From assembly GCF_009718825.1 (NCBI RefSeq), contig NZ_WNHB01000019.1, forward strand, positions 1-64,000: a stretch of DNA of 64,000 nucleotides, given 5' to 3'. A program made the position numbers and the translations under genes. Positions within the stretch are counted from its first letter, which is position 1. Each line of letters begins with the position of its first letter. Shown in pieces: positions 18,132 through 28,120 of the stretch. Source of the DNA: Terrilactibacillus tamarindi. GTDB lineage: Bacteria; Bacillota; Bacilli; Bacillales; Sporolactobacillaceae. The notes under the pieces were generated by a model. It was not told the DNA's origin and searched no databases. It saw only the letters and a list, made by a program, of their open reading frames with translations.

Positions 18132-19487
18132 ATGACTACATTTCGTTACTTGCCAATGACTGAACAAGATCGAAAGGAAATGCTTGAGGAGATTGGAATA
18201 ACTTCAGAAGAAGCGCTCTTCTCAGACGTTCCAGAAAAAGTTCGTTTTAAAGGGACATTAAACGTTGAAAGAGCCTTATCTGAACCTGAACTTATACAAG
18301 AAATGACACGATTAGCGAAAAAGAATGTGAACCTTAAAGATACCCCTTCCTTTTTAGGTGCTGGTGTCTATGACCACTATATTCCTTCCGTTGTGGATAG
18401 TATTATTTCTAGATCTGAATTTTACACAGCTTATACTCCGTATCAACCCGAAATTTCACAAGGTGAACTGCAAGCTATTTTTGAATTTCAAACGATGATT
18501 AGTGAGTTAACAGCCATGGAAGTGGCTAACTCTTCCATGTACGATGGACCAACAGCTTTGGCAGAAGCCGCTCTTCTTAGTTGTTCTTCCGCTCGTAAAC
18601 AAAAGATCATTGTTTCTTGTGCTGTTCATCCAGAAAGTCGTCTTGTTTTACAAACTTACGCCAAAGGACAACACCTTGAGGTTGTCGAGATTCCAACAAA
18701 GGATGGTACGACAGATCTTGAGCAATTGAAAGAGGCGATTGATCAGGATACGGCCTCAGTTATCGTCCAATACCCAAATTTCTTTGGCCAAATCGAACCA
18801 TTGAAAGAAATTGAAGCTTTAACACGACAAGCTAAAAAGGCACACTTCGTTGTTTCATGTAATCCGCTCTCATTAGGTTTATTAACACCTCCTGGTGAAT
18901 TTGGTGCTGATATTGTCGTAGGCGATTGTCAACCACTTGGTATTTCGCAATCATTTGGTGGACCTCATTGTGGCTATTTTGCTACAACCAAAAAATTAAT
19001 GCGAAAAATCCCAGGTCGCTTAGTAGGTGAGACAGTTGACGAAGATGGGAAACGTGGGTATGTGTTGACGCTTCAAGCTCGTGAACAACACATTAGACGT
19101 GACAAAGCGACGTCAAATATCTGTTCAAACCAAGCGTTAAATGCCCTAGCTTCTTCTGTAGCCATGACAGCCCTTGGCAAAAAAGGCATTCGTGATATCG
19201 CTAACCAAAACATCCAGAAAGCACACTACGCTAAAGATCAATTGCAAAAAAAGGGTGTTACGGTGCTTACGAAGGACTCCTTCTTTAATGAATTTGTTGT
19301 AGATGTCAAACAACCTGTTAAAGATGTGAATCAAAAACTTCTTGAACACGGATTTATTGGTGGTTACGAACTTGGACGAGAGGATGAAACTAGGAAAAAT
19401 CAGATGTTAATTGCGGTGACAGAACAACGGACAAAAACTCAAATTGATCAATTTGCAACCCTATTAGGAGGACTAATTCATGAATAA
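18132..19487 (+). CDS. gcvPA: Glycine dehydrogenase (decarboxylating) subunit 1
   Basis: A 451-residue N-terminal half of the two-subunit P protein. P protein decarboxylates glycine with PLP and transfers the aminomethyl group to lipoyl-GcvH. It has the family's N-terminal [10 protein letters not shown] and [15 protein letters not shown], the [11 protein letters not shown] motif and the later [11 protein letters not shown] and GRLVGET. It lacks the PLP lysine, which is on subunit 2. Strong GGGGGATATTC ribosome site, and 8 bases of overlap with gcvPB. Confidence 0.95.
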   Translation: MTTFRYLPMTEQDRKEMLEEIGITSEEALFSDVPEKVRFKGTLNVERALSEPELIQEMTRLAKKNVNLKDTPSFLGAGVYDHYIPSVVDSIISRSEFYTAYTPYQPEISQGELQAIFEFQTMISELTAMEVANSSMYDGPTALAEAALLSCSSARKQKIIVSCAVHPESRLVLQTYAKGQHLEVVEIPTKDGTTDLEQLKEAIDQDTASVIVQYPNFFGQIEPLKEIEALTRQAKKAHFVVSCNPLSLGLLTPPGEFGADIVVGDCQPLGISQSFGGPHCGYFATTKKLMRKIPGRLVGETVDEDGKRGYVLTLQAREQHIRRDKATSNICSNQALNALASSVAMTALGKKGIRDIANQNIQKAHYAKDQLQKKGVTVLTKDSFFNEFVVDVKQPVKDVNQKLLEHGFIGGYELGREDETRKNQMLIAVTEQRTKTQIDQFATLLGGLIHE

Positions 19488-20940
19488 TAATGAGCAAGCA
19501 CTCATCTTTGAATGTTCTAAAGAAGGACGGATTGGCTACAGTCTTCCTATTAGTGATGTTCCTAATGTCAATCTAACCGAATTTCTTGATTCTGACTATA
19601 TTCGAACTAGTGAGCCGGAACTTCCTGAAGTGTCCGAATTACAAATCGTTCGTCATTATACGGCCCTATCAAAACGAAATTTCGGCGTTGATTCAGGCTT
19701 TTATCCACTAGGGTCTTGTACGATGAAATATAATCCAAAAGTCAATGAAGTTTTAGCACGACTTGATGGGTTTAGTCATATCCATCCTTATCAAGATGAG
19801 TCGACGGTTCAAGGGGCTATGGAAATGCTGTACCGTTTGCAGACCAATCTTGCCGAAATAACAGGTATGGATGAAGTGACTTTACAACCAGCAGCCGGTG
19901 CCCATGGTGAATGGACAGGACTGATGATTATTCGGGCTTTTCATGAAGCAAATGGTGATTTCAAACGGACAAAGGTGATCATTCCTGACTCAGCACACGG
20001 AACTAACCCAGCTTCCGCTTCCGTCGCTGGTTTTGAAGCAGTGACCGTTAAATCTAATGAAAAAGGTTTAGTGGATTTAGATGATTTAAGACGTGTTGTC
20101 GATGATACAACAGCAGCCTTGATGTTAACGAATCCAAACACTTTAGGATTATTTGAAGAGCACATTTCAGAAATAGCTGAAATCGTACATGAAGCGGGTG
20201 GCCGCGTTTACTACGATGGAGCAAACATGAACGCGATCATGGGTATAACAAGACCTGGAGATATGGGCTTTGATGTTGTTCACTTAAATCTTCACAAAAC
20301 CTTTACTGGTCCTCACGGAGGCGGTGGTCCTGGATCAGGTCCTGTTGGCGTAAAGGCAGAATTAGCTCGATTTTTACCAAAACCGGTTCTTGTGAAAAAG
20401 GATGACCACTATACATTTGATTACGATCGTCCCGATTCAATCGGCCGCGTAAAACCTTACTATGGAAACTTTGGGATAAATGTGCGTGCTTATAGCTATA
20501 TCCGCACGATGGGTCCTGAAGGGCTAGCTCAAGTATCAAAAAATGCTGTTTTAAACGCAAACTATTTAATGAAACGTTTAGCACCATATTATGATGTCGC
20601 ATTTCATCAATACTGTAAACATGAATTTGTTTTATCAGGAAGAAGACAAAAGAAACTCGGTGTTAGAACACTTGATATAGCAAAGAGGTTGCTTGACTAT
20701 GGGTACCATCCACCAACCATTTATTTTCCTATGATTGTAGATGAATCGATGATGATTGAACCTACAGAAACAGAATCAAAAGAAACCCTTGATGAATTTG
20801 CTGATGCCCTTATTCAAATCGCAAAAGAAGTAGAGGAAACACCAGAAATCGTTCAAGACGCACCACACAATACGATTATTCGTCGACTTGATGAAACAAG
20901 AGCAGCACGGACGCCTGTTTTGAAATATAATGGAAAATAA
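19480..20940 (+). CDS. gcvPB: Glycine dehydrogenase (decarboxylating) subunit 2
   Basis: A 486-residue catalytic half of P protein. The PLP lysine lies in [18 protein letters not shown], and the glycine-rich loop and the upstream [15 protein letters not shown] motif are conserved. It pairs with GcvPA as a heterotetramer in the cytosol. Start ATG overlaps the end of gcvPA by 8 bases, implying coupled translation. The operon ends at a strong terminator. GcvH and lipoamide dehydrogenase are not in this window, as in B. subtilis. Confidence 0.95.
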   Translation: MNNNEQALIFECSKEGRIGYSLPISDVPNVNLTEFLDSDYIRTSEPELPEVSELQIVRHYTALSKRNFGVDSGFYPLGSCTMKYNPKVNEVLARLDGFSHIHPYQDESTVQGAMEMLYRLQTNLAEITGMDEVTLQPAAGAHGEWTGLMIIRAFHEANGDFKRTKVIIPDSAHGTNPASASVAGFEAVTVKSNEKGLVDLDDLRRVVDDTTAALMLTNPNTLGLFEEHISEIAEIVHEAGGRVYYDGANMNAIMGITRPGDMGFDVVHLNLHKTFTGPHGGGGPGSGPVGVKAELARFLPKPVLVKKDDHYTFDYDRPDSIGRVKPYYGNFGINVRAYSYIRTMGPEGLAQVSKNAVLNANYLMKRLAPYYDVAFHQYCKHEFVLSGRRQKKLGVRTLDIAKRLLDYGYHPPTIYFPMIVDESMMIEPTETESKETLDEFADALIQIAKEVEETPEIVQDAPHNTIIRRLDETRAARTPVLKYNGK

Positions 20941-21000
20941 ATTATAGTTGAAAGCAGTTTTCATGTCCTTCTAGCGGTGGGATAGAGTTAAACGTAATAT

Positions 21001-21034
21001 AAAAATAGAGACATCCATAGATGTCTCTATTTTT
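21001..21034 (+). terminator. Terminator of the gcv operon
   Basis: A 15-bp perfect stem, AAAAATAGAGACATC with GATGTCTCTATTTTT, encloses a 4-base loop; the A/T tails allow it to work on both strands. Confidence 0.88.
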
Positions 21035-21093
21035 ATAACGATGATAAATATGTTTTTTTAAAACACAAGCAGCGGATTTTATACCTAAAAAAT

Positions 21094-21127
21094 AAAACAG
21101 ACATCTCTTTTGGTATCTGTCTGTTTT
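21094..21127 (-). terminator. Terminator of yqhL
   Basis: AAAACAGACA pairs with TGTCTGTTTT, followed on the minus strand by ATTTTT. It lies just after the yqhL stop. Confidence 0.8.
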
Positions 21128-21138
21128 ATGATCTTTCT

Positions 21139-21522
21139 TTATTTGTGTTTTACTTTGCCTGTCCATTTTTTGAACCCGCCCTTTAGCTGGTAAAGTTCTT
21201 TCACACCCATTTTTCTTAGAACAGCTGCAGCTCTAGCGCTTCTAAATCCATTCGCACAATAGAGATAGACGGGTTTATCTTTTCTTATTTCTGTTTTACG
21301 CATTTTAAGTTGTGTCAGTGGGATGTTTCGGGCACCTAATATATGACCATTATCAAATTCATTTGGTTCTCTAACATCAATTAATTGTGCTTTTCGATAG
21401 CCGGAGCGAAATGAATCTTCATCAAGTGTTTTTAAATATCTGCGCTGCATAAGTGATCGAGCCACCGTATAGATAATAAACGCGAGTATTGCGACTAGCA
21501 GAATCGTCCAATCGAATTTCAT
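21139..21522 (-). CDS. yqhL: Membrane-anchored rhodanese-like protein
   Basis: A 127-residue protein with one N-terminal membrane helix (about 6-22) and a single rhodanese domain (about 40-125). The active loop reads YCANGFRSARA, with the catalytic Cys and the CxxGxRS-type anion loop. Family members transfer sulfur from thiosulfate or persulfides to acceptors; the physiological substrate of YqhL is not known. It matches B. subtilis yqhL in position between gcvPB and mntR. Single-gene unit with its own terminator. Confidence 0.88.
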   Translation of the reverse strand: MKFDWTILLVAILAFIIYTVARSLMQRRYLKTLDEDSFRSGYRKAQLIDVREPNEFDNGHILGARNIPLTQLKMRKTEIRKDKPVYLYCANGFRSARAAAVLRKMGVKELYQLKGGFKKWTGKVKHK

Positions 21523-21696
21523 TTAAATTTCTCCTTTTATATATGTCTCTAGTCACATTATAACTTTTTTTAGTTTATTTTTAAATAGATAACAAAAAGG
21601 TCGGAAATGGGTTAAATTGGAAAATTACTTGTCTTTTAGTTCAATATAGTGTAATATCCAAATAGAACAAAACGGAGAAGTATAGGGGGAGACTGC

Positions 21697-22131
21697 ATGT
21701 CACCTACACCAAGTATGGAGGACTACATCGAACGTATTTATTTACTTATACAGGATAAAGGTTATGCCAGAGTTTCAGATATTGCTGAAGCACTTGATGT
21801 CCATCCGTCATCAGTAACCAAAATGGTACAAAAACTGGACAAAGACCAATATCTTATATATGAGAAGTATAGGGGATTCATCTTAACACCGAAGGGAAAA
21901 GTCTTAGGAGAGCGTCTAGTTTATCGCCATGAGTTATTAGAAAAGTTCTTAAGAGTGATTGGTGTAAGTGAAGAAAAGATTTACGTTGATGTAGAGGGGA
22001 TCGAACATCATTTAAGTTGGAATGCTATTGATCGAATAGGTGATCTAGTTCAATATTTCGATGAAGATAAGAATCGTTTAGCTGAGCTAGATGGATTAAG
22101 AAAAAAAAATGAAAATATTAACAATGGGTAA
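21697..22131 (+). CDS. mntR: Manganese-responsive transcriptional regulator MntR
   Basis: A 144-residue DtxR-family repressor that, with Mn(II), blocks manganese uptake genes. The N-terminal winged helix (about 1-70) starts [11 protein letters not shown]; metal ligands fit B. subtilis MntR with a one-residue offset: D9, E12 in that helix, and the RHELLE His near 78 plus EGIEHH (about 100-104). The C-terminal helical dimer domain is short and has no SH3 domain, as in MntR. ATG follows GGGGGAGACTGC. It lies alone between yqhL and a patatin gene. Confidence 0.93.
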   Translation: MSPTPSMEDYIERIYLLIQDKGYARVSDIAEALDVHPSSVTKMVQKLDKDQYLIYEKYRGFILTPKGKVLGERLVYRHELLEKFLRVIGVSEEKIYVDVEGIEHHLSWNAIDRIGDLVQYFDEDKNRLAELDGLRKKNENINNG

Positions 22132-22148
22132 TCAAGCCTATTATAAGG

Positions 22149-22182
22149 TCCAAGAGATGAGGTTCATTTCTTGGGCTTTTTT
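22149..22182 (+). terminator. Terminator after mntR
   Basis: CCAAGA and TCTTGG arms (extended by G-U pairs) are followed by TTTTTT. Confidence 0.7.
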
Positions 22183-22234
22183 GGTCTATTCTTAAAAGCT
22201 TCTTACTACTATTAAAGAGGGAGGGGTGGTGATT

Positions 22235-23122
22235 ATGAATATTGATATTGTTTTTTCCGGTGGTGGCGTAAAAGCCTTTGCTTTTGTAGGTGCACTGGAT
22301 GTTCTTGACCAAGCTGGCTACCGCTATAAAAGAATAGCTGGAACGAGTGCAGGTTCCATTGTAGCTGCCCTTTTATCCGCTGGGTACACCAATACGGAAA
22401 TCAAAGATCTAATGAAAGAAATGAATACGGAAACATTGCTCGATCGTAAAGTCCCCATATTTCGTTTTCCATTTGTTAAGTGGCTCAGACTTTATTGGCA
22501 AATGGGACTATATAGTGGTTCAAGTTTTGAAGAGTGGATAACTCAGCTTTTACTAAAAAAGGGTATTCGAACATTTGGAGATTTAGAAGAAGGGTCACTG
22601 AGAGTCATCGTTTCTGATATTACGCAAGGTAAAATGGTGATTTTACCTGATGATCTTCATCAATATGGAGTAGATCCTAGAATGTTTTCAGTAGCAAGAG
22701 CTGTACGTATGAGTTGTAGTCTTCCATTTCTATTTGAACCCATCTCCCTCTTTAATCAAAATGCTGAAAGGTGCTTAATCGTTGATGGGGGAATGCTAAG
22801 TAATTTTCCAGTCTGGTTATTCGATCAAGGAAATGAGAAACCAGATCGACCTTTTCTTGGTTTGCAACTCAGTCAAAAACCAGATCTATTACCAGCTAGA
22901 AAAATAAAAAATGGTGTGGATCTTCTTCAGGGAATATTCCAAACGATGCAAAGAGCACATGATACAAAATACATATCAAAATTTGCGGCATCAAATATTA
23001 TTTTTATCCCTGTTAATCATATCAAAACGGCAGACTTTGATTTAACGAATAAGGACAGAGAAGAATTATTTAATTTAGGGAAAAAACAAGCACTTCAATT
23101 CCTAAAAAAATGGACATATTAA
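22235..23122 (+). CDS. yqhO: Patatin-like phospholipase family protein
   Basis: A 295-residue lipid acyl hydrolase. The oxyanion motif GGGVKAFAFVGAL is at about 10-22, the nucleophile motif GTSAGS at about 40-45, and the Asp of the dyad in VDGGMLSNFP at about 190. No signal peptide, so it is cytosolic or membrane-peripheral. It matches B. subtilis YqhO in place. Start chosen at ATG 22235 because AGAGGGAGGGG lies 8 bases before it; the GTG at 22226 overlaps this site. Confidence 0.87.
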   Translation: MNIDIVFSGGGVKAFAFVGALDVLDQAGYRYKRIAGTSAGSIVAALLSAGYTNTEIKDLMKEMNTETLLDRKVPIFRFPFVKWLRLYWQMGLYSGSSFEEWITQLLLKKGIRTFGDLEEGSLRVIVSDITQGKMVILPDDLHQYGVDPRMFSVARAVRMSCSLPFLFEPISLFNQNAERCLIVDGGMLSNFPVWLFDQGNEKPDRPFLGLQLSQKPDLLPARKIKNGVDLLQGIFQTMQRAHDTKYISKFAASNIIFIPVNHIKTADFDLTNKDREELFNLGKKQALQFLKKWTY

Positions 23123-23183
23123 AAAAATCAGTTAATAATATAAAACAAAGAGGCAAGGCGTGGATTAAGGGGCATTTATACAC

Positions 23184-23213
23184 AAAAAAAACTTGCCTTA
23201 GGCAAGTTTTTTT
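23184..23213. terminator. Bidirectional terminator between yqhO and yqhP
   Basis: A perfect 13-bp stem, AAAAAAACTTGCC with GGCAAGTTTTTTT, carries A and T tails on both sides. It serves the converging yqhO and yqhP. Confidence 0.88.
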
Positions 23214-23634
23214 AAAAAAGCATCCGTTTTCTCTTTTTGTGTTTTTTTCCATTAATAACGGTTAAATGTCCATGGTCTTTAGCTTTGGTTAAATTTATAT
23301 TTCTTTTTAAATGGGTATCGGAAGAGATGACTTTAAAATTATGCTGCAATGCACGACTAGATCGAGACCTACTTTGAATAAAATGGTTCTTTGAGCGATG
23401 ACGTTGTTTTTTCTTTGATTGCTTTACTGCTTTTCGATAAGCCGTATATTCTGTTTTATTGGTACTTACTCCCATAAGACGTTTGATAAGGAACATACCA
23501 AGAAAAACAACTAAAACCATGATTAGAAGCTGACTAAACAAGGCCATAGGATGGTAAATCAAATTAATGAATAATCCAATTGCTGCAAGGCCGATGATGA
23601 ACCAGAATATGAGGGGATACATGAGAGATTTCAC
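23212..23634 (-). CDS. yqhP: YqhP/SA1362 family membrane protein
   Basis: A 140-residue protein with two N-terminal membrane helices (about 7-25 and 32-52) and a very basic, Lys/Arg/His-rich cytosolic tail (about 60-140). Its place beside yqhQ and its features match YqhP of Bacillales. Function is not known; the basic tail might bind RNA or acidic lipids, which is speculation. It is 20 bases after yqhQ and probably co-transcribed with it. Confidence 0.8.
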   Translation of the reverse strand: MKSLMYPLIFWFIIGLAAIGLFINLIYHPMALFSQLLIMVLVVFLGMFLIKRLMGVSTNKTEYTAYRKAVKQSKKKQRHRSKNHFIQSRSRSSRALQHNFKVISSDTHLKRNINLTKAKDHGHLTVINGKKHKKRKRMLF

Positions 23635-23654
23635 GACAACTCACCTCCAAATTT

Positions 23655-24599
23655 TTATACAACATGGCTTTTATTAACCATTGATTTGGCTCCTTCTATC
23701 ATTGCTTCACGTTTTATCATTTCTTCAAACGCTTGGATGGCGACTTCAACTTGATCTGTATCAGGTTCCTTTGTAGTAAGTAACTGCAACCATAAACCTG
23801 GGTAACCAAGCCATTTTAAGAAAGGAATACCTCTTACGCGATTGGTTAAACGTAAGACTTCATACGCAATACCTAAATCAAGAGGAATAAGCGCAATACG
23901 TGATACGAGTCGCAACCATAAAGGATCCGTTGGAACAAAGAAATAGAGAGCAACACTGATAAATGCAGAAAATAAGATAAAACTAGAACCGCATCGATAA
24001 TGTAATCGCGAGGCATTCATAACATTTTCTACAGATAATGGTAAATCATTCTCGAAGGCATTAATCACTTTATGCTCGGCACCATGATATTGAAAAACAC
24101 GTTTCATCATGGGAGTCAAAGAAACAAAATAAATATAACCTAGCAAAAAGGCAATCTTGAAAAAGCCTTCTAATATAATTTGACCAGAGTGATGACTTAC
24201 AATGGGTGAAAAAAAGCTTGCTAGAAATGCAGGAACAAGTGTGAATACGAACTTTGCAAATAGAAAAGACAAAATCCCAAGTACAGCAATACCAATGACA
24301 AAGCCGAATGACTTTTTCTTCTCTTCACTTCGAGGCGTTTCGTTTGTCTGGTCAAACACTTCGGAAGAGAAATTCAAATGTTTGGTTCCAAGAGCACTTG
24401 ATTCTAAGATAGCGACAATACCACGTAAGACAGGAACTTTTTTTAATCTATTTAGTAAAGGGTAGCTCTTTTTTTGACATTCAAAGAAGTCAATGGTACG
24501 ATCTTGCCGTCTGACAGCGGTTACAGTGGTATATTTCCCACCCATCATCACACCTTCAATAACGGCTTGACCACCGTAGCCAGTTTGTTTATTTGCCAT
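23655..24599 (-). CDS. yqhQ: DUF1385 membrane protein YqhQ
   Basis: A 314-residue DUF1385 protein. It starts GYGGQAVIEGVMMGGK, the hallmark N-terminus of the family, and has the conserved FQYHGAEHKVINAFE motif at about 176-190 with two histidines, plus four to five membrane helices. The GAEHK motif suggests a metal-binding or catalytic role, but none is proven. Conserved as yqhQ upstream of yqhP in Bacillus. ATG at 24599 with an AAGGTTGGTG-like site. Confidence 0.88.
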   Translation of the reverse strand: MANKQTGYGGQAVIEGVMMGGKYTTVTAVRRQDRTIDFFECQKKSYPLLNRLKKVPVLRGIVAILESSALGTKHLNFSSEVFDQTNETPRSEEKKKSFGFVIGIAVLGILSFLFAKFVFTLVPAFLASFFSPIVSHHSGQIILEGFFKIAFLLGYIYFVSLTPMMKRVFQYHGAEHKVINAFENDLPLSVENVMNASRLHYRCGSSFILFSAFISVALYFFVPTDPLWLRLVSRIALIPLDLGIAYEVLRLTNRVRGIPFLKWLGYPGLWLQLLTTKEPDTDQVEVAIQAFEEMIKREAMIEGAKSMVNKSHVV

Positions 24600-25204
24600 A
24601 AAAACACCAACCTTTTAATTACTCATCTCTTTTTTAAACAGTGAGTTATGGTATAAAAATGTTATTGACTATATGGTTCGTATCGACTGTAAAAATCAGG
24701 ACCATATAATCATAAATTTTATCTCACTATCTATTTTACTAGAAAAGCAAGCAAACCACTAGGTTGAATAACCAACTTTTTTAAATGGATTTCCGACAAA
24801 TATGGCTAGGATCTGCCTTCATACATAGAATCAAGTCTCAGATTAAGATCCAAAATTATTATTCCCGTATATATTAATTAATATACGTTAAATAATAAAA
24901 AATGCGAAAAAGAAAGCGCTTTATTTTCCATACTCTTATTATATTATATATGTTTACGAATTTGTATCTAATTTATGTTAAAAATAAAAAAAGTTATGGT
25001 TGCGGGGGAATACTGATGAAGAAGGAGGCTATTAAGAAAAAAGATGGATACATAAAGCTTCCGAATGATAAGTAAATAAAGGGGTTAAAGTGAAATAATA
25101 CATAGGCTTCAGGATAAAAAAATCTCACGATAAATGAATTGATCAACTTATGGATATACTATTCCTTGAGTAATTAACCTCATTTTAAAATGGGAGGGTT
25201 TGAC
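24600..25204. other. Intergenic region with palindromes, no confident gene
   Basis: This 605-base A/T-rich region separates divergent yqhQ and yqhR. It contains an imperfect palindrome at 24866-24887 and a cre-like site AGAAAGCGCTTTAT at 24911-24924, which fits the CcpA consensus partly. Otherwise I see only one tiny open frame (next entry). No riboswitch is recognised. Confidence 0.5.
25015..25074 (+). CDS. Possible 19-residue peptide
   Basis: An ATG-initiated open frame of 19 codons encodes a very basic peptide (MKKEAIKKKDGYIKLPNDK), behind GCGGGGGAATACTG. A ribosome site and a balanced lysine/acid content are suggestive, but chance is quite possible at this length. Confidence 0.25.
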
Positions 25205-25696
25205 ATGCCTGAAACCTCAAAAAAGGAAGACAAACAGGATAAATCATTGGGTCGTATTGCTGTTATAGGTTTTTTTGCAGGACTTATTTGGAGTTTAGTT
25301 GGATTCGTTGAGAGGTATCTTAACTTTTCAAAAGTGGGACCTTCATTGATTCTTAAACCATGGGCACTTGGCGATTGGAAAAATCATTTATTAGGCGAAT
25401 TTATTGGTATATTGGTTATTTGCCTTCTATCGATAGTTTTAGCCCTTTTATATAAGGTCACTTTGGCTAAAATTAAATCGATCTGGATGAGTGTGCTTTT
25501 TGGATTTTTCCTATGGGTTCTCGTTTTCTACGTATTCCAACCATGGATACCGGGTTTAGAGACAGTACGAGAACTGGGGAGGAATACAATAACAACGACG
25601 TTATGCTTATACATTTTGTATGGGTTGTTTCTAGGTTATTCCGTTTCTTTTGATGTTGATTCGAGTAAAGATTCAAAAGCCTATTCAAATAAATGA
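25205..25696 (+). CDS. yqhR: YqhR family membrane protein
   Basis: A 163-residue protein with four membrane helices (about 20-40, 62-85, 92-113 and 132-152) and short charged ends. It matches YqhR of Bacillales by position before aroQ. Function is not known. Start chosen at ATG 25205 with GGGAGGG 4 bases before; the ATG at 25190 would swallow this site. Confidence 0.82.
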   Translation: MPETSKKEDKQDKSLGRIAVIGFFAGLIWSLVGFVERYLNFSKVGPSLILKPWALGDWKNHLLGEFIGILVICLLSIVLALLYKVTLAKIKSIWMSVLFGFFLWVLVFYVFQPWIPGLETVRELGRNTITTTLCLYILYGLFLGYSVSFDVDSSKDSKAYSNK

Positions 25697-25756
25697 TGCT
25701 ATGCTAAAATATAATAGGAGAGTCTTAATCTACATACGTTCAAAAGGAGTTTAATT

Positions 25757-26209
25757 ATGCATCACTTTCTAGTCATTAATGGACCCAATTTGAATGCATT
25801 AGGACAGCGTGAACCGACGATTTATGGCACTAATACATTAGACTCTTTAGAGAACGAGGTAAAGACTTTTGGAAAAGAACGAGGTTGTCATGTAACATGC
25901 GTACAATCCAATTATGAAGGAAAAATTATAGACTGGATTCACGATGCACCCAAACAGTATCAAGGCATTGTCTTAAATCCAGCCGCTTTCACACATTACA
26001 GTATCGCTATTCGTGATGCTCTTTCCAGTATTGATTTACCTGTTATCGAGGTGCATATATCAAACGTGCATCAAAGAGAAGCTTTTCGTCATAAATCCGT
26101 GACGGCACCTGTCGTTATCGGTCAAATTGTTGGTTTAGGCTTTAAGGGTTACACTTACGCACTTGATTACCTATTAAAGACGGTTCAAAAAGAGGATAAA
26201 AACATTTAG
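25757..26209 (+). CDS. aroQ: Type II 3-dehydroquinate dehydratase
   Basis: A 150-residue enzyme of the shikimate pathway that dehydrates 3-dehydroquinate to 3-dehydroshikimate. Motifs: GPNLNALGQREPTIYG at the N-terminus with the catalytic Tyr, QSNYEGKIIDWIHDA, NPAAFTHYSIAIRDAL with the catalytic Asn-Ala/His region, and EVHISNVHQREAFRHKS. Dodecameric cytosolic family; length is typical. ATG behind AAAAGGAG. In B. subtilis the peptidase gene yqhT follows; here efp follows directly. Confidence 0.93.
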   Translation: MHHFLVINGPNLNALGQREPTIYGTNTLDSLENEVKTFGKERGCHVTCVQSNYEGKIIDWIHDAPKQYQGIVLNPAAFTHYSIAIRDALSSIDLPVIEVHISNVHQREAFRHKSVTAPVVIGQIVGLGFKGYTYALDYLLKTVQKEDKNI

Positions 26210-26345
26210 AGATAAAATAAGTTCATCAAACTTTGTCTCTAAATAAAAGCAAAGTTTACTCCCCTGAACTTTTGAACAAGTAGTAAAAAAATTATCATCA
26301 TTAGATGTCCAGTTAGGCGTTACGGGCTTTTGTAGGAGGAAAAAT

Positions 26346-26903
26346 ATGATATCAGTAAATGATTTTCGTACAGGATTAACCATTGAAGTGGATGGTGGAA
26401 TTTGGTCTGTTATTGAATTCCAACATGTTAAACCCGGTAAAGGAGCAGCGTTCGTACGCTCTAAATTAAGAAATCTTAGGACTGGTGCCATTCAAGAAAA
26501 AACGTTCCGTGGTGGAGAAAAAGTTGGCCGTGCCCACATTGATAACCGTAAAATGCAGTACCTATATGCAAGTGGTGATACCCATGCGTTTATGGATCTC
26601 GAAAGCTATGAACAAATTGAACTTGATGCTTCTCAAATTACTGAACAATTAAAGTTTTTAAAAGAAAATATGGAAGTGAATATCCAATCATATCAAGGTG
26701 AAACACTTGGTGTAGAACTTCCAAATACAGTCGTTCTTGAAGTAGTTGAAACTGAACCAGGAATTAAAGGAGATACAGCCTCAGGTGGTTCAAAACCTGC
26801 TACACTAGAAACGGGCTATGTTGTTAACGTTCCTTTCTTTGTTAATCAAGGAGATCAACTTATCATAGATACCCGTTCTGGAGACTATGTATCAAGAGCA
26901 TAA
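26346..26903 (+). CDS. efp: Translation elongation factor P
   Basis: A 185-residue factor that relieves ribosome stalling at polyproline. The loop that enters the peptidyl-transferase centre reads VKPGKGAAF with K32, the residue that carries 5-aminopentanol in B. subtilis. KOW-like, then two OB domains, ending GDYVSRA as in the family. ATG follows GTAGGAGG. Own unit with a terminator at 27025. Confidence 0.96.
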   Translation: MISVNDFRTGLTIEVDGGIWSVIEFQHVKPGKGAAFVRSKLRNLRTGAIQEKTFRGGEKVGRAHIDNRKMQYLYASGDTHAFMDLESYEQIELDASQITEQLKFLKENMEVNIQSYQGETLGVELPNTVVLEVVETEPGIKGDTASGGSKPATLETGYVVNVPFFVNQGDQLIIDTRSGDYVSRA

Positions 26904-27024
26904 CTAGTTTCACTTTATCTCATACGAATAAAGAGAGCTTTCTTGATCAAAATTAAATCGTATACAAAACTGTCTCTATTTTGAGTTAATATTGTAAGAA
27001 TATGTCACTAACACCATATAGACT

Positions 27025-27059
27025 AAAGATGATCTTCATTTGAGGATCGTCTTTTTTTT
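27025..27059 (+). terminator. Terminator after efp
   Basis: AAAGATGATC pairs with GATCGTCTTT (one mismatch) and is followed by eight T. Confidence 0.8.
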
Positions 27060-27164
27060 ATGCATAGATAAAGGGTAGGCTTGCATATATTTGATTGAGA
27101 TGACTAGGCTGACAAATCCTTATGCCTTACTCATTCGATTTTAGGAAATTAAAGGATGGGTGTT

Positions 27165-28118
27165 ATGAAAGAAGTTCTTAGAATACTACCACAATCAATT
27201 CAGCAAATTTTTTTGAAACTGCCAGAAAAAGAGATACAGCATATTGAAGAAATACGCTGTCGAATCGGACAACCATTAGAACTTGTCACTTCGGATAACT
27301 ATGATCTTCGAGCATCACGTCAATTTCCGGTTTTTAATGAGAAAGAAGCAGAGGACATGCTTCAAAAACTAAGTAACTATTCTCTATATACACTTGAAGA
27401 AGAACTAAAAAGAGGTTACATCACGATTCAAGGTGGACATCGAGTCGGATTATCAGGAAGAGTCATAACAGAACAAGGACATGTGAGACGTATTCGAGAT
27501 GTAAGTTCTTTTAATATTAGAATTGCTCGAGAGATAATCGGTGTTGCTACACCGCTCATCCCATATCTGAATAACAATGAAAAAAGATGGCAAAGCACAT
27601 TAATCATTGGGTCACCACGAACAGGTAAGACCACATTATTAAGAGACCTGGCACGGATCATAAGTGAAGGTAGTCAAGAAAGAAGCATCCCTCCAAGAAA
27701 AGTTGGGATTATTGACGAAAGATCAGAAATTGCTGGATGTATCAGAGGAATTCCTCAAAATCAATTAGGTTCTCATGTTGATGTGTTAGACGCATGTCCA
27801 AAAGCTGAGGGTATGATGATGATGATACGATCAATGAGTCCTCATGTCCTCATTGTCGATGAGATAGGACGCAAGGAAGATAGTGAAGCGTTGATTGAGG
27901 CTATGAATGCAGGAGTATCTGTGTTAGCAACTATCCATGCAAATGGTTTTGAACAGGTTTCAAGGCGCCCAATGATGAAGTCATTATTACGAGAAAAAGT
28001 ATTTGACCGTTTTATTGAAGTAACCAGTTGCCCGAAAAGAAAACAGACACACATGGGTCGTATCAGAGATATTCGTGATGCAAACGGCTTATCATTACTA
28101 CATGTCAAGGAGTTTTAA
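27165..28118 (+). CDS. spoIIIAA: Stage III sporulation protein AA (ATPase)
   Basis: A 317-residue secretion-type ATPase of the SpoIIIA-SpoIIQ channel (feeding tube) between mother cell and forespore. Walker A is GSPRTGKTTLLRD, Walker B VLIVDEIGR, and the His-box-like LATIHA follows. It resembles type II/IV secretion ATPases. Start chosen at ATG 27165 because AAAGGATGG precedes it; the ATG at 27156 lies in that site. First gene of the eight-gene operon; sigma-E control is expected from the family, but I could not point to a clear promoter. Confidence 0.94.
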   Translation: MKEVLRILPQSIQQIFLKLPEKEIQHIEEIRCRIGQPLELVTSDNYDLRASRQFPVFNEKEAEDMLQKLSNYSLYTLEEELKRGYITIQGGHRVGLSGRVITEQGHVRRIRDVSSFNIRIAREIIGVATPLIPYLNNNEKRWQSTLIIGSPRTGKTTLLRDLARIISEGSQERSIPPRKVGIIDERSEIAGCIRGIPQNQLGSHVDVLDACPKAEGMMMMIRSMSPHVLIVDEIGRKEDSEALIEAMNAGVSVLATIHANGFEQVSRRPMMKSLLREKVFDRFIEVTSCPKRKQTHMGRIRDIRDANGLSLLHVKEF

Positions 28119-28120
28119 AG

